DNA of 64,000 bases from Lachnospiraceae bacterium (GCA_949383255.1 CASJPF010000012.1:23286-87285), one strand, 5' to 3'. Shown: positions 35,840 through 44,859, numbered from the stretch's first letter. The notes: generated from the letters alone by a model not told the origin. Numbers and translations are program-made.

Positions 35840-37365
35840 TTATCTGCAGTTTGCGCAAGACAGTTATTCAATATCTGCTCCATCCTTTCGCGGATATCTT
35901 CCCGCACTTCGTCTTGCAATCCATCTTCAAGCGATTTCGCCAGCGTTGGTGAAATTTCCTGTATTGTCTTTCCAGAAGCATTCATCCACGCTTCCAACAC
36001 AGACAACGCTACATTCCTGTTGCTTACCACCGGCGATTTCAGCGCTGGCTGAATCAAGTTTTCCCCAACATGAATTCTGTCGCACAAAACTTGTAAAATC
36101 ATTGTCAATGCTTGATATGTTTCAAATCCTTCTCCAAAGCCAGCCTCATCTGCTGCACCAGTTGCAATCTTCTCCACATGCAACTTGTCATACGCTAAAT
36201 CAATTATCTCTTGCACTTTATAATCATCTTTAATCAAAAGTGACGCAATCCATGCATTTTTTACAAAATCCTCCTCAACAGCCCGATATGCATACTCTTG
36301 ATAGTCCATTCCAAGTCGTCTAGCAATCTCAAATGCCTCTCCCTTTTCCAGCGCACTCTGTATTGTTTCCTTTATTTGTTTTGATTGTAAAAATAAAGTT
36401 AACACCTCCTTTAACGCCGCTGCCGATTCACCATCTTTATCTTGTATATAATCTCTTAAATCTATCAGAGAAACATAATCCTGCGCCTCCAAATCCGTTC
36501 GGATTTTTGTCGCAGCAAAAAAGGCTTGTATTATCTCCTCCGCATTCTCAAGCGCAGAAACACCAACCACTGGTCCTTCGTCTAACATTGCATCCAAAAT
36601 ATCTGCAAGACCGCGATAGTCTTCCAAATCTAATGCCTTGTTTTGAATCCGCTCCAAATAATGCACTTTTTCAAAACAATCCAACCCCGAATACGCAGGC
36701 ACGACATTATTGTGAACCCCATTGCGCACAAGCCATTCCTCAATCACATCAGAGTCCGCCTCAATCATGCGCACAAGATGAACACGCCCCCAGCCCTCGA
36801 CCTTTTGCAAAATATCAAACAATTCCTTGTTAGGATTCTCCCAGCTACGCATCAAAAATGCTGCGTACAGCGTAAACTCATCAGAAAGCGCCAGCAATCT
36901 AACAGCCTCCTTTATTTGTTCTTGTCCTTCTAAGTCAATAAGTTCTAGCAGTGACATGCCAAACTTTACTGCTTCCTCCTTTGTTCCTTTCAACATTAAG
37001 TCAATTGCAAAATTAATTACATTTTCAACTGGAAGTCTGTCTTGATTTTCTTGAACATACTGCTGAAACAAGTCAATAAATCCCAAAATATGATGCTCTG
37101 ACGCAAATTCATAAACCAAATGAATGGCCTCATCTGTTCTGCCTGCCGCCGCTGCATTAATTGCATTTACTAACAGTGGATAACCCTCTGACGCTTCCGA
37201 CTGTGCAGCCACATGGTAAACATGGTAAAAAATAATTCCGTCCATTGCGCCAGGTGCAAACTTAATCTGGTTGTCTGGCGCCTCATCTGGCAGTCTAAAA
37301 TCCTCTGGAAGCCGCCCTTCTTTTGTCACTGCATTTTGAATCTGTTCAAAAATAGAATATTCCAT
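35830..37365 (-). CDS. Uncharacterised helical-repeat protein, C-terminus supplied by R1
   Basis: A 511-residue acidic cytosolic protein that I do not recognise as a named family. Predicted to be almost fully helical, it has repeated amphipathic helix pairs reminiscent of HEAT/ARM repeats, for example AVRLLALSDEFTLYAAFLMR, LFDILQKVEGWGRVHLVRMI and TYQALTMILQVLCDRIHVGE. The N-terminus (MEYSIFEQIQNAVTKEGRLP) is followed by a short loop with PGAMDGIIFYHV. The last codons AAG-GAA-TTG-TAG (Lys-Glu-Leu-stop) lie in the target duplication and terminus of R1 copy B, so the original C-terminus was probably a little different or longer. Confidence 0.6.
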   Translation of the reverse strand: MEYSIFEQIQNAVTKEGRLPEDFRLPDEAPDNQIKFAPGAMDGIIFYHVYHVAAQSEASEGYPLLVNAINAAAAGRTDEAIHLVYEFASEHHILGFIDLFQQYVQENQDRLPVENVINFAIDLMLKGTKEEAVKFGMSLLELIDLEGQEQIKEAVRLLALSDEFTLYAAFLMRSWENPNKELFDILQKVEGWGRVHLVRMIEADSDVIEEWLVRNGVHNNVVPAYSGLDCFEKVHYLERIQNKALDLEDYRGLADILDAMLDEGPVVGVSALENAEEIIQAFFAATKIRTDLEAQDYVSLIDLRDYIQDKDGESAAALKEVLTLFLQSKQIKETIQSALEKGEAFEIARRLGMDYQEYAYRAVEEDFVKNAWIASLLIKDDYKVQEIIDLAYDKLHVEKIATGAADEAGFGEGFETYQALTMILQVLCDRIHVGENLIQPALKSPVVSNRNVALSVLEAWMNASGKTIQEISPTLAKSLEDGLQDEVREDIRERMEQILNNCLAQTADKEL

Positions 37366-37437
37366 AAATGTTCCCCCTTTTTAATTCTTTATTGCTAAAT
37401 TAATCGTACTCTATTTAACCAATCTTGTAAACCATGA

Positions 37438-37464
37438 ACCCTTTTCTTTTTTTGTCATATTTTA
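37438..37464 (+). promoter_or_regulatory. Candidate sigma-K promoter of dpaAB
   Basis: AC (37438-37439), 16-nt spacer, CATATTTTA (37456-37464), which fits the mother-cell sigma-K pattern AC-N16-CATANNNTA. This is expected for dipicolinate synthase genes. The A/T-rich context makes chance matches possible. Confidence 0.4.
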
Positions 37465-37497
37465 ATCATAAGTCGATAAAAAATAAGGAGGTGCGAT

Positions 37498-38385
37498 ATG
37501 CCTCCAAGAACAATGGCAAAATATGACATTGCAATTATAGGCGGCGACAGACGGACTGCGTGCATGGCACCCATTTTGGTTGAAAAAGGTTATCGTGTGC
37601 TGTGTTTTCGTACCGTTGAGACCGTCTGTAGCCAATCCATAAAATCCAAAATTTATTACACAGACTCCCTGCGTGAAGCCCTCGATTCTGCACCTGTCAT
37701 TATCGGTGGCATTCCTTTCACCAAGTCGGACACCCTCTACTGTGAGTCAAACGTTTCTAACGCGACCGTCAGTCTTGCAGAAATTCAGCGCAGTATTCAC
37801 AAACACCAGAAAATTTTTGCAGGCGTTATACCAGAGAGCTTTCGCCGCACCTGCGAAGAACGGGAAATTACTTGCTATGACTTTATGCTCGACGAACCCA
37901 TGACACTCTACAATGCCATCTCCACCGCGGAGGGCGCAATTTTGGAAGCGTTGTTGCACAAAGACACAAATCTCCATATGTGCAATGCGCTAGTGCTTGG
38001 TTACGGCAGATGTGGCAAAATTATTGCGGACCGCTTAAATGGACTCCACGCTTGTGTTACTGTCTGCTCCAATGACACCAATGAACTTGCCCTTGCATGT
38101 GCACTTGGTTTTGAGACCATACATCTGCCCAACCTCTGGAAAAATATTTGTTGTTACGAGTATATTTTTAATACAATTCCAGCGCGCATTTTAAATCGCA
38201 AATGTCTGGAAAAAGTATCACCAAACACCCTTATCCTAGACATTGCCTCCAACCGAACTGGAGCCGATTATGAAGCAGCGGAAAAATTAAACGTCAACAT
38301 TCACTTCTGTCCAGGGCTCCCTGGAAAATACGCCGGAAAAAGCTGCGCAAAATATTTGACAGACTATGTAATTAACAGAATTTAG
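37498..38385 (+). CDS. dpaA: Dipicolinate synthase subunit A
   Basis: A 295-residue NAD(P)-binding subunit of dipicolinate synthase, which oxidises dihydroxy-tetrahydrodipicolinate in the mother cell to the spore's dipicolinic acid. The N-terminal region (IAIIGGDRRTACMAPILVEKG) and the Rossmann fold glycine motif (ALVLGYGRCGKIIADRL, ~165-180) are both in family positions. IFNTIPARIL and LILDIASNRTGADYEAAEKL near the end also match. AAGGAGG precedes the ATG. dpaB follows after 10 nt, as in other sporulating Firmicutes. This supports the host being a spore former. Confidence 0.93.
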   Translation: MPPRTMAKYDIAIIGGDRRTACMAPILVEKGYRVLCFRTVETVCSQSIKSKIYYTDSLREALDSAPVIIGGIPFTKSDTLYCESNVSNATVSLAEIQRSIHKHQKIFAGVIPESFRRTCEEREITCYDFMLDEPMTLYNAISTAEGAILEALLHKDTNLHMCNALVLGYGRCGKIIADRLNGLHACVTVCSNDTNELALACALGFETIHLPNLWKNICCYEYIFNTIPARILNRKCLEKVSPNTLILDIASNRTGADYEAAEKLNVNIHFCPGLPGKYAGKSCAKYLTDYVINRI

Positions 38386-38395
38386 GAGGCTCGAT

Positions 38396-38983
38396 ATGGA
38401 TATCAAAGGAAAAAAAATAGGAATTGCTTTGACGGGCTCTTTTTGCACTTTCGACAAAATGTTTCAAGAATTACAAAAGCTTAAAGATGCTGGCGCCGAT
38501 ATCTGCCCAATTATGTCCGATGCTTCGCAGACCATTGAGAGCCGCTTTGGAAAGCCAGATATATATATCACAAAAATAAAAGAAATCACTGGAAAAGATC
38601 CTATTGTGTCTATTCCTGGCGCAGAACCTATTGGTCCCAAAGCTTACCTTGACGCGCTGGCAATTTTGCCCTGTACGGGAAATACTGCCGCAAAACTCGC
38701 AAACGGTATTACAGACACGCCAGTGTTGATGGCGGCAAAAGCACATATGCGCAACAATAAACCTCTTGTCATCTCCATCTCAACCAATGATGGACTTGGT
38801 ATGAACCTGAAAAACATTGGGCTTCTGTGCAACAGCAAGAATATTTACTTTGTTCCGTTTGGGCAGGATAACTATCAAACAAAACCAAACTCCCTAGTCG
38901 CACATGTCGAACTGCTGATACCGACTTTGGAAATGGCACTAGAACACAAACAATACCAGCCAATTCTCAAGGATTATATTTAG
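38396..38983 (+). CDS. dpaB: Dipicolinate synthase subunit B
   Basis: A 195-residue flavoprotein-fold subunit of dipicolinate synthase. It begins with GKKIGIALTGSFCTF, the P-loop-like nucleotide/flavin-binding segment. Further family marks are LPCTGNTAAKLANGITDTPV and HMRNNKPLVISISTNDGLG. It acts with DpaA in the mother cell. AGGAGG precedes the ATG and the gap to dpaA is only 10 nt, so they form one operon. Length is typical. Confidence 0.93.
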   Translation: MDIKGKKIGIALTGSFCTFDKMFQELQKLKDAGADICPIMSDASQTIESRFGKPDIYITKIKEITGKDPIVSIPGAEPIGPKAYLDALAILPCTGNTAAKLANGITDTPVLMAAKAHMRNNKPLVISISTNDGLGMNLKNIGLLCNSKNIYFVPFGQDNYQTKPNSLVAHVELLIPTLEMALEHKQYQPILKDYI

Positions 38984-39027
38984 CTTTTCATTGTTATATA
39001 AAGAAAATCCTAATTTAAGTTATCGTA

Positions 39028-39092
39028 ACAGTTCAGCCATGCTCATTCATAAGTTATCAGTTTGCACAATCAATTCTGCATGGCTGAACTGT
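39028..39092. repeat. Inverted repeat between dpaB and asnB
   Basis: Perfect 15-bp arms ACAGTTCAGCCATGC (39028-39042) and GCATGGCTGAACTGT (39078-39092) around a 35-nt loop. It lies 45-106 nt after dpaB and about 40 nt before asnB, so it may end the dpaAB transcript or act in the asnB leader. There is no U-tract. Confidence 0.55.
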
Positions 39093-39133
39093 CACAAATA
39101 ATCATTATTATATTATGGAAAAGGAAATAAATA

Positions 39134-40999
39134 ATGTGTGGAATCGCAGGCTTTAGCAGCTTTCATGTAAACTATAAAGAGGAGTCTGCAAGATGGTTTT
39201 CTATCTTGCAGAAAATGAATACCTGCCAAAATCACCGTGGCCCAGACGAAAATGGCGTGTATCTGTCAAGAAACTGCGGACTCTCCCATACACGCTTATC
39301 CATCTTGGACCTTGCATGTGGGCAACAGCCTATGACTAGACAGCTTGGAAACCATCGAGCCATCATCGCCTACAACGGTGAAATCTACAACATGCCCAGT
39401 CTCCGCCACGCGCTGGAACAGGAGGGCATTGTTTTCCAAACAACCTGTGATACAGAAGTGATTTTAATGGGTTATCTCCTTCATGGCACTTCCTACGTGA
39501 CACAGCTCAATGGCATTTTTGCCTTTGCAATCTACGACGAAACCATTCAAAAATTGTATCTTTTCCGCGATAGACTTGGAGTAAAACCTTTATTCTATAC
39601 TTTTTTTCGCAACACCCTCATCTTTTCCTCAGAGTTAAAGGGAATCCTGTGCTACCCTGATTTTAAAGCGCAGGCAGACCGCGACGGACTCTGTGAAATA
39701 TTCGGTCTTGGCCCTGCAAAGACCTATGGAAAGGGTGTTTTTAAAAACATAGATGAGCTGCTGCCGGGACATTATCTTGAATATTATGGCTCTGACTTTT
39801 CTCAGCATTTATCTGTTAAATGTTATTGGAAATTAACGAGTCATCCACACGAAGATGGCTGGCAACACACAGTCGAGAAAACCCGCTATCTGATCACAGA
39901 TGCCATCAAAATGCAAATGCTCTCTGATGTGCCTGTCTGTACCTTTTTGTCGGGCGGTGTGGACAGTAGCCTTGTCACAGCGGTATGCAGCAACGAGCTT
40001 CGACAGCAGGGGAAGAGGCTCGATACATACTCCTTTGACTTTAAAGACAACGACAAAAATTTCAAGGCAAACACATTTCAGCCCTCTCAAGACAAACCGT
40101 GGGTAGATATGATGATTGCCCACTGTCAAACAAATCATCAATACTTAGAATGCACAAATACAGATTTGTATCAATATTTGTTCGATGCTGTGGACGCCAG
40201 AGATTTGCCATGTATGGCGGACGTCGAAGCTTCCATGCTCTATTTTTGCAAAAGAGTTGCCGCAAGCCACAAAGTAACACTCACTGGAGAATGTGCGGAC
40301 GAAATTTTTGGCGGTTATCCCTGGTTCCATAAAAAAGAATGCTTTGAAGCAGACTGTTTCCCGTGGTCTATGGACTTCACACCGCGCACTATGCTTTTAA
40401 AAGACAATGTTTTGTCTGTGCTTCCATTGAAGGAATACGCACACACGGCCTACGCAAAAACAATATCTGAAGTTCCTGTATTGGAAGGGGAAAATAAAGA
40501 AGAAAAACGCAGAAGAGAAATTTCTTATCTAAATATCAAATGGTTTATGCAAACCCTGCTAGATCGTATGGATCGGACCAGTATGCACGCTGGACTTGAG
40601 GCGCGTGTCCCGTTCGCCGATCATCGCATTGTAGAATATCTCTGGAATGTGCCTTGGTCCATGAAATGCAAAGATGGTGTGGTTAAAGGACTACTGCGCG
40701 CTGCCGCTGACGGACTACTCCCAGGCGAAGTGTTATACCGCAGAAAAAGCCCCTATCCAAAAACCTATGACCCCGCCTATGAAAACCTACTGCGCACCGC
40801 AATTGTGGAAACACTATCTGATACGCGTGCGCCTCTGCGGGAATTAATCGATATCAACAAAGTGGTTGAGTACATTAGCCAGCCCTCTGACTATGGCAGA
40901 CCCTTCTACGGTCAACTTATGGCTGGACCGCAACTTCTCGCTTACTTGTTACAAGTCAATTACTGGCTAAAAAAATATAATGTAGAATTATTACTATAA
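39134..40999 (+). CDS. asnB: Asparagine synthase (glutamine-hydrolysing)
   Basis: A 621-residue class II glutamine amidotransferase. Met1 is followed by the nucleophile Cys2 (MCGIAGFSSF), with RGPDENGVY and AYNGEIYNM in the glutaminase domain. The synthetase domain has the PPi-binding loop FLSGGVDSSLV and later GECADEIFGGYPWF. It converts aspartate, ATP and glutamine to asparagine. Length and domain order are standard. It is followed by a strong terminator at 41015, so it is likely monocistronic. Confidence 0.95.
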   Translation: MCGIAGFSSFHVNYKEESARWFSILQKMNTCQNHRGPDENGVYLSRNCGLSHTRLSILDLACGQQPMTRQLGNHRAIIAYNGEIYNMPSLRHALEQEGIVFQTTCDTEVILMGYLLHGTSYVTQLNGIFAFAIYDETIQKLYLFRDRLGVKPLFYTFFRNTLIFSSELKGILCYPDFKAQADRDGLCEIFGLGPAKTYGKGVFKNIDELLPGHYLEYYGSDFSQHLSVKCYWKLTSHPHEDGWQHTVEKTRYLITDAIKMQMLSDVPVCTFLSGGVDSSLVTAVCSNELRQQGKRLDTYSFDFKDNDKNFKANTFQPSQDKPWVDMMIAHCQTNHQYLECTNTDLYQYLFDAVDARDLPCMADVEASMLYFCKRVAASHKVTLTGECADEIFGGYPWFHKKECFEADCFPWSMDFTPRTMLLKDNVLSVLPLKEYAHTAYAKTISEVPVLEGENKEEKRRREISYLNIKWFMQTLLDRMDRTSMHAGLEARVPFADHRIVEYLWNVPWSMKCKDGVVKGLLRAAADGLLPGEVLYRRKSPYPKTYDPAYENLLRTAIVETLSDTRAPLRELIDINKVVEYISQPSDYGRPFYGQLMAGPQLLAYLLQVNYWLKKYNVELLL

Positions 41000-41014
41000 T
41001 TCGTTCAATCAACT

Positions 41015-41065
41015 ACAACGTTTCTTTATTCCTATACGGGAAGAACAGAAACGTTGTTTATTTTT
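41015..41065 (+). terminator. Rho-independent terminator of asnB
   Basis: Inverted repeat ACAACGTTTC / GAAACGTTGT followed by TTTATTTTT, 16 nt after the asnB stop codon. Confidence 0.75.
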
Positions 41066-41128
41066 CACACCCACACCCATCTTAAAATCTTTGACATATC
41101 CATTGTAAATCACTATAATCTATGATAA

Positions 41129-41228
41129 GGATCTGCCGAAAAATAACTGACATTATATCCTGGATACTCTGCATTTGTTATTTCTCTATCGCTCCTAAGG
41201 AACTATAAAAGAATTACTTTACAGTTCC
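41129..41228 (+). repeat. Two short R1 derivatives in tandem
   Basis: Two GG...CC units share flanks: TAA-[41129-41195]-TAA-[41199-41228]-TAA. The first begins GGATCTGCCGAAAAATAACT, close to the R1 left end. The second, GGAACTATAAAAG...TTACAGTTCC, is only 30 bp and consists of little more than the two termini. Confidence 0.6.
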
Positions 41229-41276
41229 TAAAAAACTTAAATTTTTACAACATTACAAGAATAAAAGGAGAACTTT

Positions 41277-42434
41277 ATGAAAATTGCCATATTATTTCCT
41301 GGAATTGGGTATCATTGTGATAAACCTTTGCTTTATCACAGCGGAAAACTTTGCACCCAATATCAATATAAAACAGTCAAGCTAACCTACACCAATCTAA
41401 GTCGTTCTATTCCAGAGGCTTTTGCGCAAGCCTATGCACAGACAGAAGCATCTCTGGAAAAAGTTAATTGGAACGAATATGAAGAGATCCTTTTTATCTC
41501 CAAAAGTATTGGAACGGCAGTCGCTGCAGCTTATGCCAAAAATCACGATATTGTCTGCCGAAATATCTATTATACACCACTAGAACAAACATTTGATTTT
41601 GCACCGCAGTTCGGTATTGCTTTCCATGGCACAGAAGATCCTTGGGTCGAGACATCTATTATTGAAGATAACTGCCGCGATTGTCATCTGCCGCTCCATG
41701 TTATTGAAGATGCCAACCACTCTCTGGAACTGAACTTTCCTCCATCTGACAAGAATCACACAGTTCTTTCAGATCTGCCTAAAGACATTTGGAAACCTTC
41801 TTGCGGCACTTGGGAATCAAGTCATCCAGTTTGTTCTAATCTTCAAATACTGGAACACGTAATGGCATTGTCCGAAACCTATATCGCACAGCACATCTAT
41901 TACAGCATTCTTCGTGTTGATGAAATCTGCCTTGAATTATTCCACGGTTTTATTCGACACCAAACTGTCGGAAAATGCTGGCGCAAAGAAAATGAAAAAT
42001 GGATTATCAGAGATGATCCCTTTATTGATGATTGGTCAGAAACAGACTATCTCTTTTTAATTGATTGTTTAAAAAATACCATTCAGACTGGCGGTTTTGT
42101 CTACGCAGCCTTTTGCAATAAACTCAAAAAAAATACGCTCAAAGGCTTTGTCTCTGTCGAACCGAATTTGTTTGGCAGCGCAAAGGAATATCTCGACCTC
42201 TCTAGCATCCATGTGTCTGAGGATATACGCGGAAAAGGAATCGGTAAAGTCCTTTTTTGTGCTGCCAAGAATTGGGCAAAGGCAAAAGGCGCCAAAAAAC
42301 TTTATATCTCTGCACACTCCGCTGTTGAAACCCAAGCATTTTATAAAAGTATGGGGTGCGTTGACGCGCAGGAGTATCAACAAAATCATGTTGCGCAGGA
42401 ACCTTATGACCGTCAACTAGAGTGTGTCCTATAA
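41277..42434 (+). CDS. Alpha/beta-hydrolase-GNAT acetyltransferase fusion
   Basis: A 385-residue cytosolic protein with two parts. The N-terminal ~155 residues look like a small alpha/beta hydrolase: ILFPGIGYHCDKPL, the nucleophile elbow FISKSIGTAVAAAYA (Ser77), an acidic FHGTEDPWV (Asp121) and EDANHSLEL (His148), which could form the catalytic triad. After a linker the C-terminal ~170 residues form a GNAT domain with HVSEDIRGKGIGKVLF (acetyl-CoA pyrophosphate loop, ~312-327) and AFYKSMGCV. A GGAG ribosome binding site precedes the ATG. The substrates of both domains are unknown, and I know of no named family with this exact pairing. Confidence 0.75.
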   Translation: MKIAILFPGIGYHCDKPLLYHSGKLCTQYQYKTVKLTYTNLSRSIPEAFAQAYAQTEASLEKVNWNEYEEILFISKSIGTAVAAAYAKNHDIVCRNIYYTPLEQTFDFAPQFGIAFHGTEDPWVETSIIEDNCRDCHLPLHVIEDANHSLELNFPPSDKNHTVLSDLPKDIWKPSCGTWESSHPVCSNLQILEHVMALSETYIAQHIYYSILRVDEICLELFHGFIRHQTVGKCWRKENEKWIIRDDPFIDDWSETDYLFLIDCLKNTIQTGGFVYAAFCNKLKKNTLKGFVSVEPNLFGSAKEYLDLSSIHVSEDIRGKGIGKVLFCAAKNWAKAKGAKKLYISAHSAVETQAFYKSMGCVDAQEYQQNHVAQEPYDRQLECVL

Positions 42435-42449
42435 AATTTTAAATTTTGT

Positions 42450-43118
42450 TTAAAATTCTTTTCTCTCCATAAAAAAACAGGAAATTTTATAAGAAATAAT
42501 TGTAAGTACAATGACGGTCAGCATTAATAGCAATATGAGCGGCCATGCATTCATATTAAAAATACCATGAATACTCTCCACATTATTTTTGCCTGCTATT
42601 TCATAAAGAGAGCGAAACATTCCAAAACACACAGCCATAATACCGATTGATATCATTGTGACAATCCTGCGTTTCTCTTGCCCAAACTTAATATATAGTG
42701 GAATTTCCAATACCAGTAGAACTATTGCTGCTGGTATTGTTATGATTGAAGAAAATAAATAATCCAAAAACTCTCTCTCTGCATTTGTCATAACACATAG
42801 AATGCAGGTAAGCAGCGTTGCAATCAGCGCTGGAACGACGATTATCATTAAACCTAACAAATATTTCTCCTTTATATAATCTTTCCTTCCTATAGGCAGC
42901 GTGAAAAGATAGGACATTCCTTTCTCAGCCTCATCATAATTGAATGTACTCAGTGTAATAAAAGAAAACATCAGTGCGATATATCCTACAGAAAGTGCTC
43001 CTTTTAAGCTAACTGTCATAAAAATTGCCCACACAACAATAATAATTAGAAAAAGCTTCATCTGTGAAAAAATCAACCTTAAATCCTTTATCATCAATCC
43101 TTTTACTGGTCTACTCAT
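42450..43118 (-). CDS. ABC-2 type transporter permease
   Basis: A 222-residue membrane protein with six predicted helices and no soluble domain. The pattern YDEAEKGMSYLFTLPIGRKDYIKEKYLLG is typical of ABC-2 permeases of the YtrC/D type; I quote it here only as SYLFTLPIGRKDYIKEKYL. It partners the ATPase at 43174-44010. GGAGGG lies 7 nt before the ATG at 43118, which I prefer over an ATG five codons upstream. The operon GntR-ATPase-permease resembles B. subtilis ytr, which responds to cell-wall antibiotics. Confidence 0.85.
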   Translation of the reverse strand: MSRPVKGLMIKDLRLIFSQMKLFLIIIVVWAIFMTVSLKGALSVGYIALMFSFITLSTFNYDEAEKGMSYLFTLPIGRKDYIKEKYLLGLMIIVVPALIATLLTCILCVMTNAEREFLDYLFSSIITIPAAIVLLVLEIPLYIKFGQEKRRIVTMISIGIMAVCFGMFRSLYEIAGKNNVESIHGIFNMNAWPLILLLMLTVIVLTIISYKISCFFMERKEF

Positions 43119-43173
43119 CTTTTTACCCTCCATTTTTATCTCTATTGGCTCCGAGAGGCTATTCTCTATTATT

Positions 43174-44010
43174 TTACGTGGTTAACATTGTAATTACCTC
43201 ATCAATACTTCCTCTCTCCATTACGATTGAGGGGTAATTCTCCTGATAAAACTGCCGCTGGTTGGTAAGACAACTGTATCCAAAATGTTCCTTTTTGGTC
43301 TTGATAAAATATCTATGGTCAATCCTATCATATTGCTCAACTGTCATCTTTAACAATCCATATGCATTTAGCAGCACATCTGTGTCTTCGTGGAGTATAA
43401 TTTTCCCATTTTCAATCATGTATACATCATCACAGATACTTTCCAAATCGCTAGAAATATGGGAACTAATGACAATGCTGCGCCCCTCTGTCTCCATATA
43501 TTCCCGCAGCATACTTAACACCTCATCGCGCGCCACCACATCAAGCCCTGCCGTCGGCTCATCTAGTATTAAAAGTTTGGCGTTATGCGAGAGTGCCGCC
43601 AGAATTTGTAACTTTCGCTTCATTCCAGTAGAAAAATCTTTTATTTTCTTTTTCAGTGGAAGTTGTAGGCGTTCACAGTCCGCCACAAACTTTTTGCGCG
43701 AGAAATCATGATACAAAGTATGCATGACAGGAAGCAAATCATTGATGCAAAGATATCCGCAAAAGCCAGAATCCGCAAGCACTACGCCTATCATTTCTCT
43801 ATCCTGTGTTGTTAGGTTTTCGACCGTTTTTCCAAATATCGTCATTTTACCACCATCTGCGGCAATCAACCCTAGCATTGTCTTAAATGCTGTGCTTTTC
43901 CCAGCGCCGTTTCTGCCAATCAATCCCGTAACTTGTCCTGCAAATACTTTCATGGAACATTCCAGTTGAAAGTTATCATATTCTTTCCTTACATTGTCCA
44001 ATTGAATCAT
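43174..44010 (-). CDS. ABC transporter ATP-binding protein, YtrB type
   Basis: A 278-residue ATPase. Walker A is GLIGRNGAGKSTAFK, the signature FSTGMKRKLQILAAL, Walker B KLLILDEPTAGLD and the switch His in VISSHISSDLE. The C-terminal ~70 residues are a family-typical extension. It energises the permease encoded next. The ATG at 44010 has GGAAG at 8 nt; a GTG three codons earlier is the alternative. Located between the GntR regulator and the permease on the same strand. Confidence 0.92.
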   Translation of the reverse strand: MIQLDNVRKEYDNFQLECSMKVFAGQVTGLIGRNGAGKSTAFKTMLGLIAADGGKMTIFGKTVENLTTQDREMIGVVLADSGFCGYLCINDLLPVMHTLYHDFSRKKFVADCERLQLPLKKKIKDFSTGMKRKLQILAALSHNAKLLILDEPTAGLDVVARDEVLSMLREYMETEGRSIVISSHISSDLESICDDVYMIENGKIILHEDTDVLLNAYGLLKMTVEQYDRIDHRYFIKTKKEHFGYSCLTNQRQFYQENYPSIVMERGSIDEVITMLTT

Positions 44011-44045
44011 CCAAAACACTTCCCTTCTAAAATATGCTGCAAATA

Positions 44046-44420
44046 TTATGTGTCCTCAAGCACAATCTCAAACAACTCTTGAATCTCGTGATTCTCCATA
44101 CCGCAACTTCGCGCTTTCCGAATTGTCTGCTCAAATTCAAACTCCACTTCTTTTTTCTTTTCCTCAAACTTGTGCGCCTGATTGATATTTGCCACAAAAC
44201 TTCCCTTGCCATGTACTGTGACAATAAACCCTTCCGCCTCCAACTGGTCATATGCCTTTTTGACTGTGAGCGCACTGACTTTAATTTCCTTTGCCAGAGT
44301 CCTTACAGATGGAAGCATGGCCTCCTCAATCAACGCTCCATGCATAATCTGGTCCTTAATCTGACTCATAATCTGCTCATAGACAGGCTGCATGGAAGTA
44401 TGATTAATTATCAAATTCAT
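44046..44420 (-). CDS. GntR family regulator, YtrA type
   Basis: A 124-residue short GntR regulator. The winged helix reads QPVYEQIMSQIKDQIMHGAL, then MLPSVRTLAKEIKVSALTVK and KAYDQLEAEGFIVTVHGKGS. The effector part is a short helical tail, as in the YtrA subfamily, so it probably responds to cell-envelope stress through an unknown signal. I chose ATG 44420; an upstream in-frame TTG at 44483 would add an unlikely basic leader. It is the first gene of the operon and likely represses it. Confidence 0.88.
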   Translation of the reverse strand: MNLIINHTSMQPVYEQIMSQIKDQIMHGALIEEAMLPSVRTLAKEIKVSALTVKKAYDQLEAEGFIVTVHGKGSFVANINQAHKFEEKKKEVEFEFEQTIRKARSCGMENHEIQELFEIVLEDT

Positions 44421-44639
44421 ATCATTATCAACATCCTTTTTGTTTCTAATAAATTTTAAGAGACTGTTTTTATAATCTCTCAAAGTCTAAATTATGAAAC
44501 TTATATTCTTGGTTCATGAACACCACTCAAGAAACAAAGAATCGTTTCTTGATATAAACAGTATATAACAGTATAGAGCTGTTGTCAACTGTTTTATACT
44601 GTTTATTATGCACATGGGCATCCAAAAGAATTTTTTGAT
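44421..44639. other. Upstream region of the GntR operon
   Basis: No gene. A dyad TAACAGTATA...GTTTTATACTG occurs near 44565-44605 (AACAGTATATAACAGTATAG followed by TGTCAACTGTTTTATACTGT), which could be the operator of the GntR regulator. The R2 element at 44640 follows. Confidence 0.4.
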
Positions 44640-44830
44640 GTTACAGTTTGGCAAAGCTGAACTGCAGTTGCTTTTCACACCCGCATCATGCACTTGCTGC
44701 ATGGTGTCGGAGCCAGTGCCAAAATGCCTGCTTTGTGGCATTTTGTGCGCATCAATTGTTGCAATTCACACCAAATCATCATAAATCAATCCGAAACCTA
44801 GCGTGGGTGTGAATTGTAACGAACTGTAAC
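44640..44830. mobile_element. R2 miniature element, complete, with 8-bp target duplication
   Basis: A 191-bp non-autonomous element. The termini are GTTACAGTTTG... and ...GAACTGTAAC, with a second inner set ending TTTTCACACCC / GGGTGTGAATTGTAAC. It is flanked by a perfect direct repeat TTTTTGAT (44632-44639 and 44831-44838). No ORF of note is inside. Degenerate relatives are at 724-823 and 47129-47191. Confidence 0.8.
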
Positions 44831-44859
44831 TTTTTGATAGTATTACATTTACATACCTG

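Noticed and set aside
41060..41090. Further R2 copy (TTTTTCACACCCACACCC)
   Set aside because: Only the short CACACCC block matches; the rest of R2 is absent and it overlaps the asnB terminator tail.
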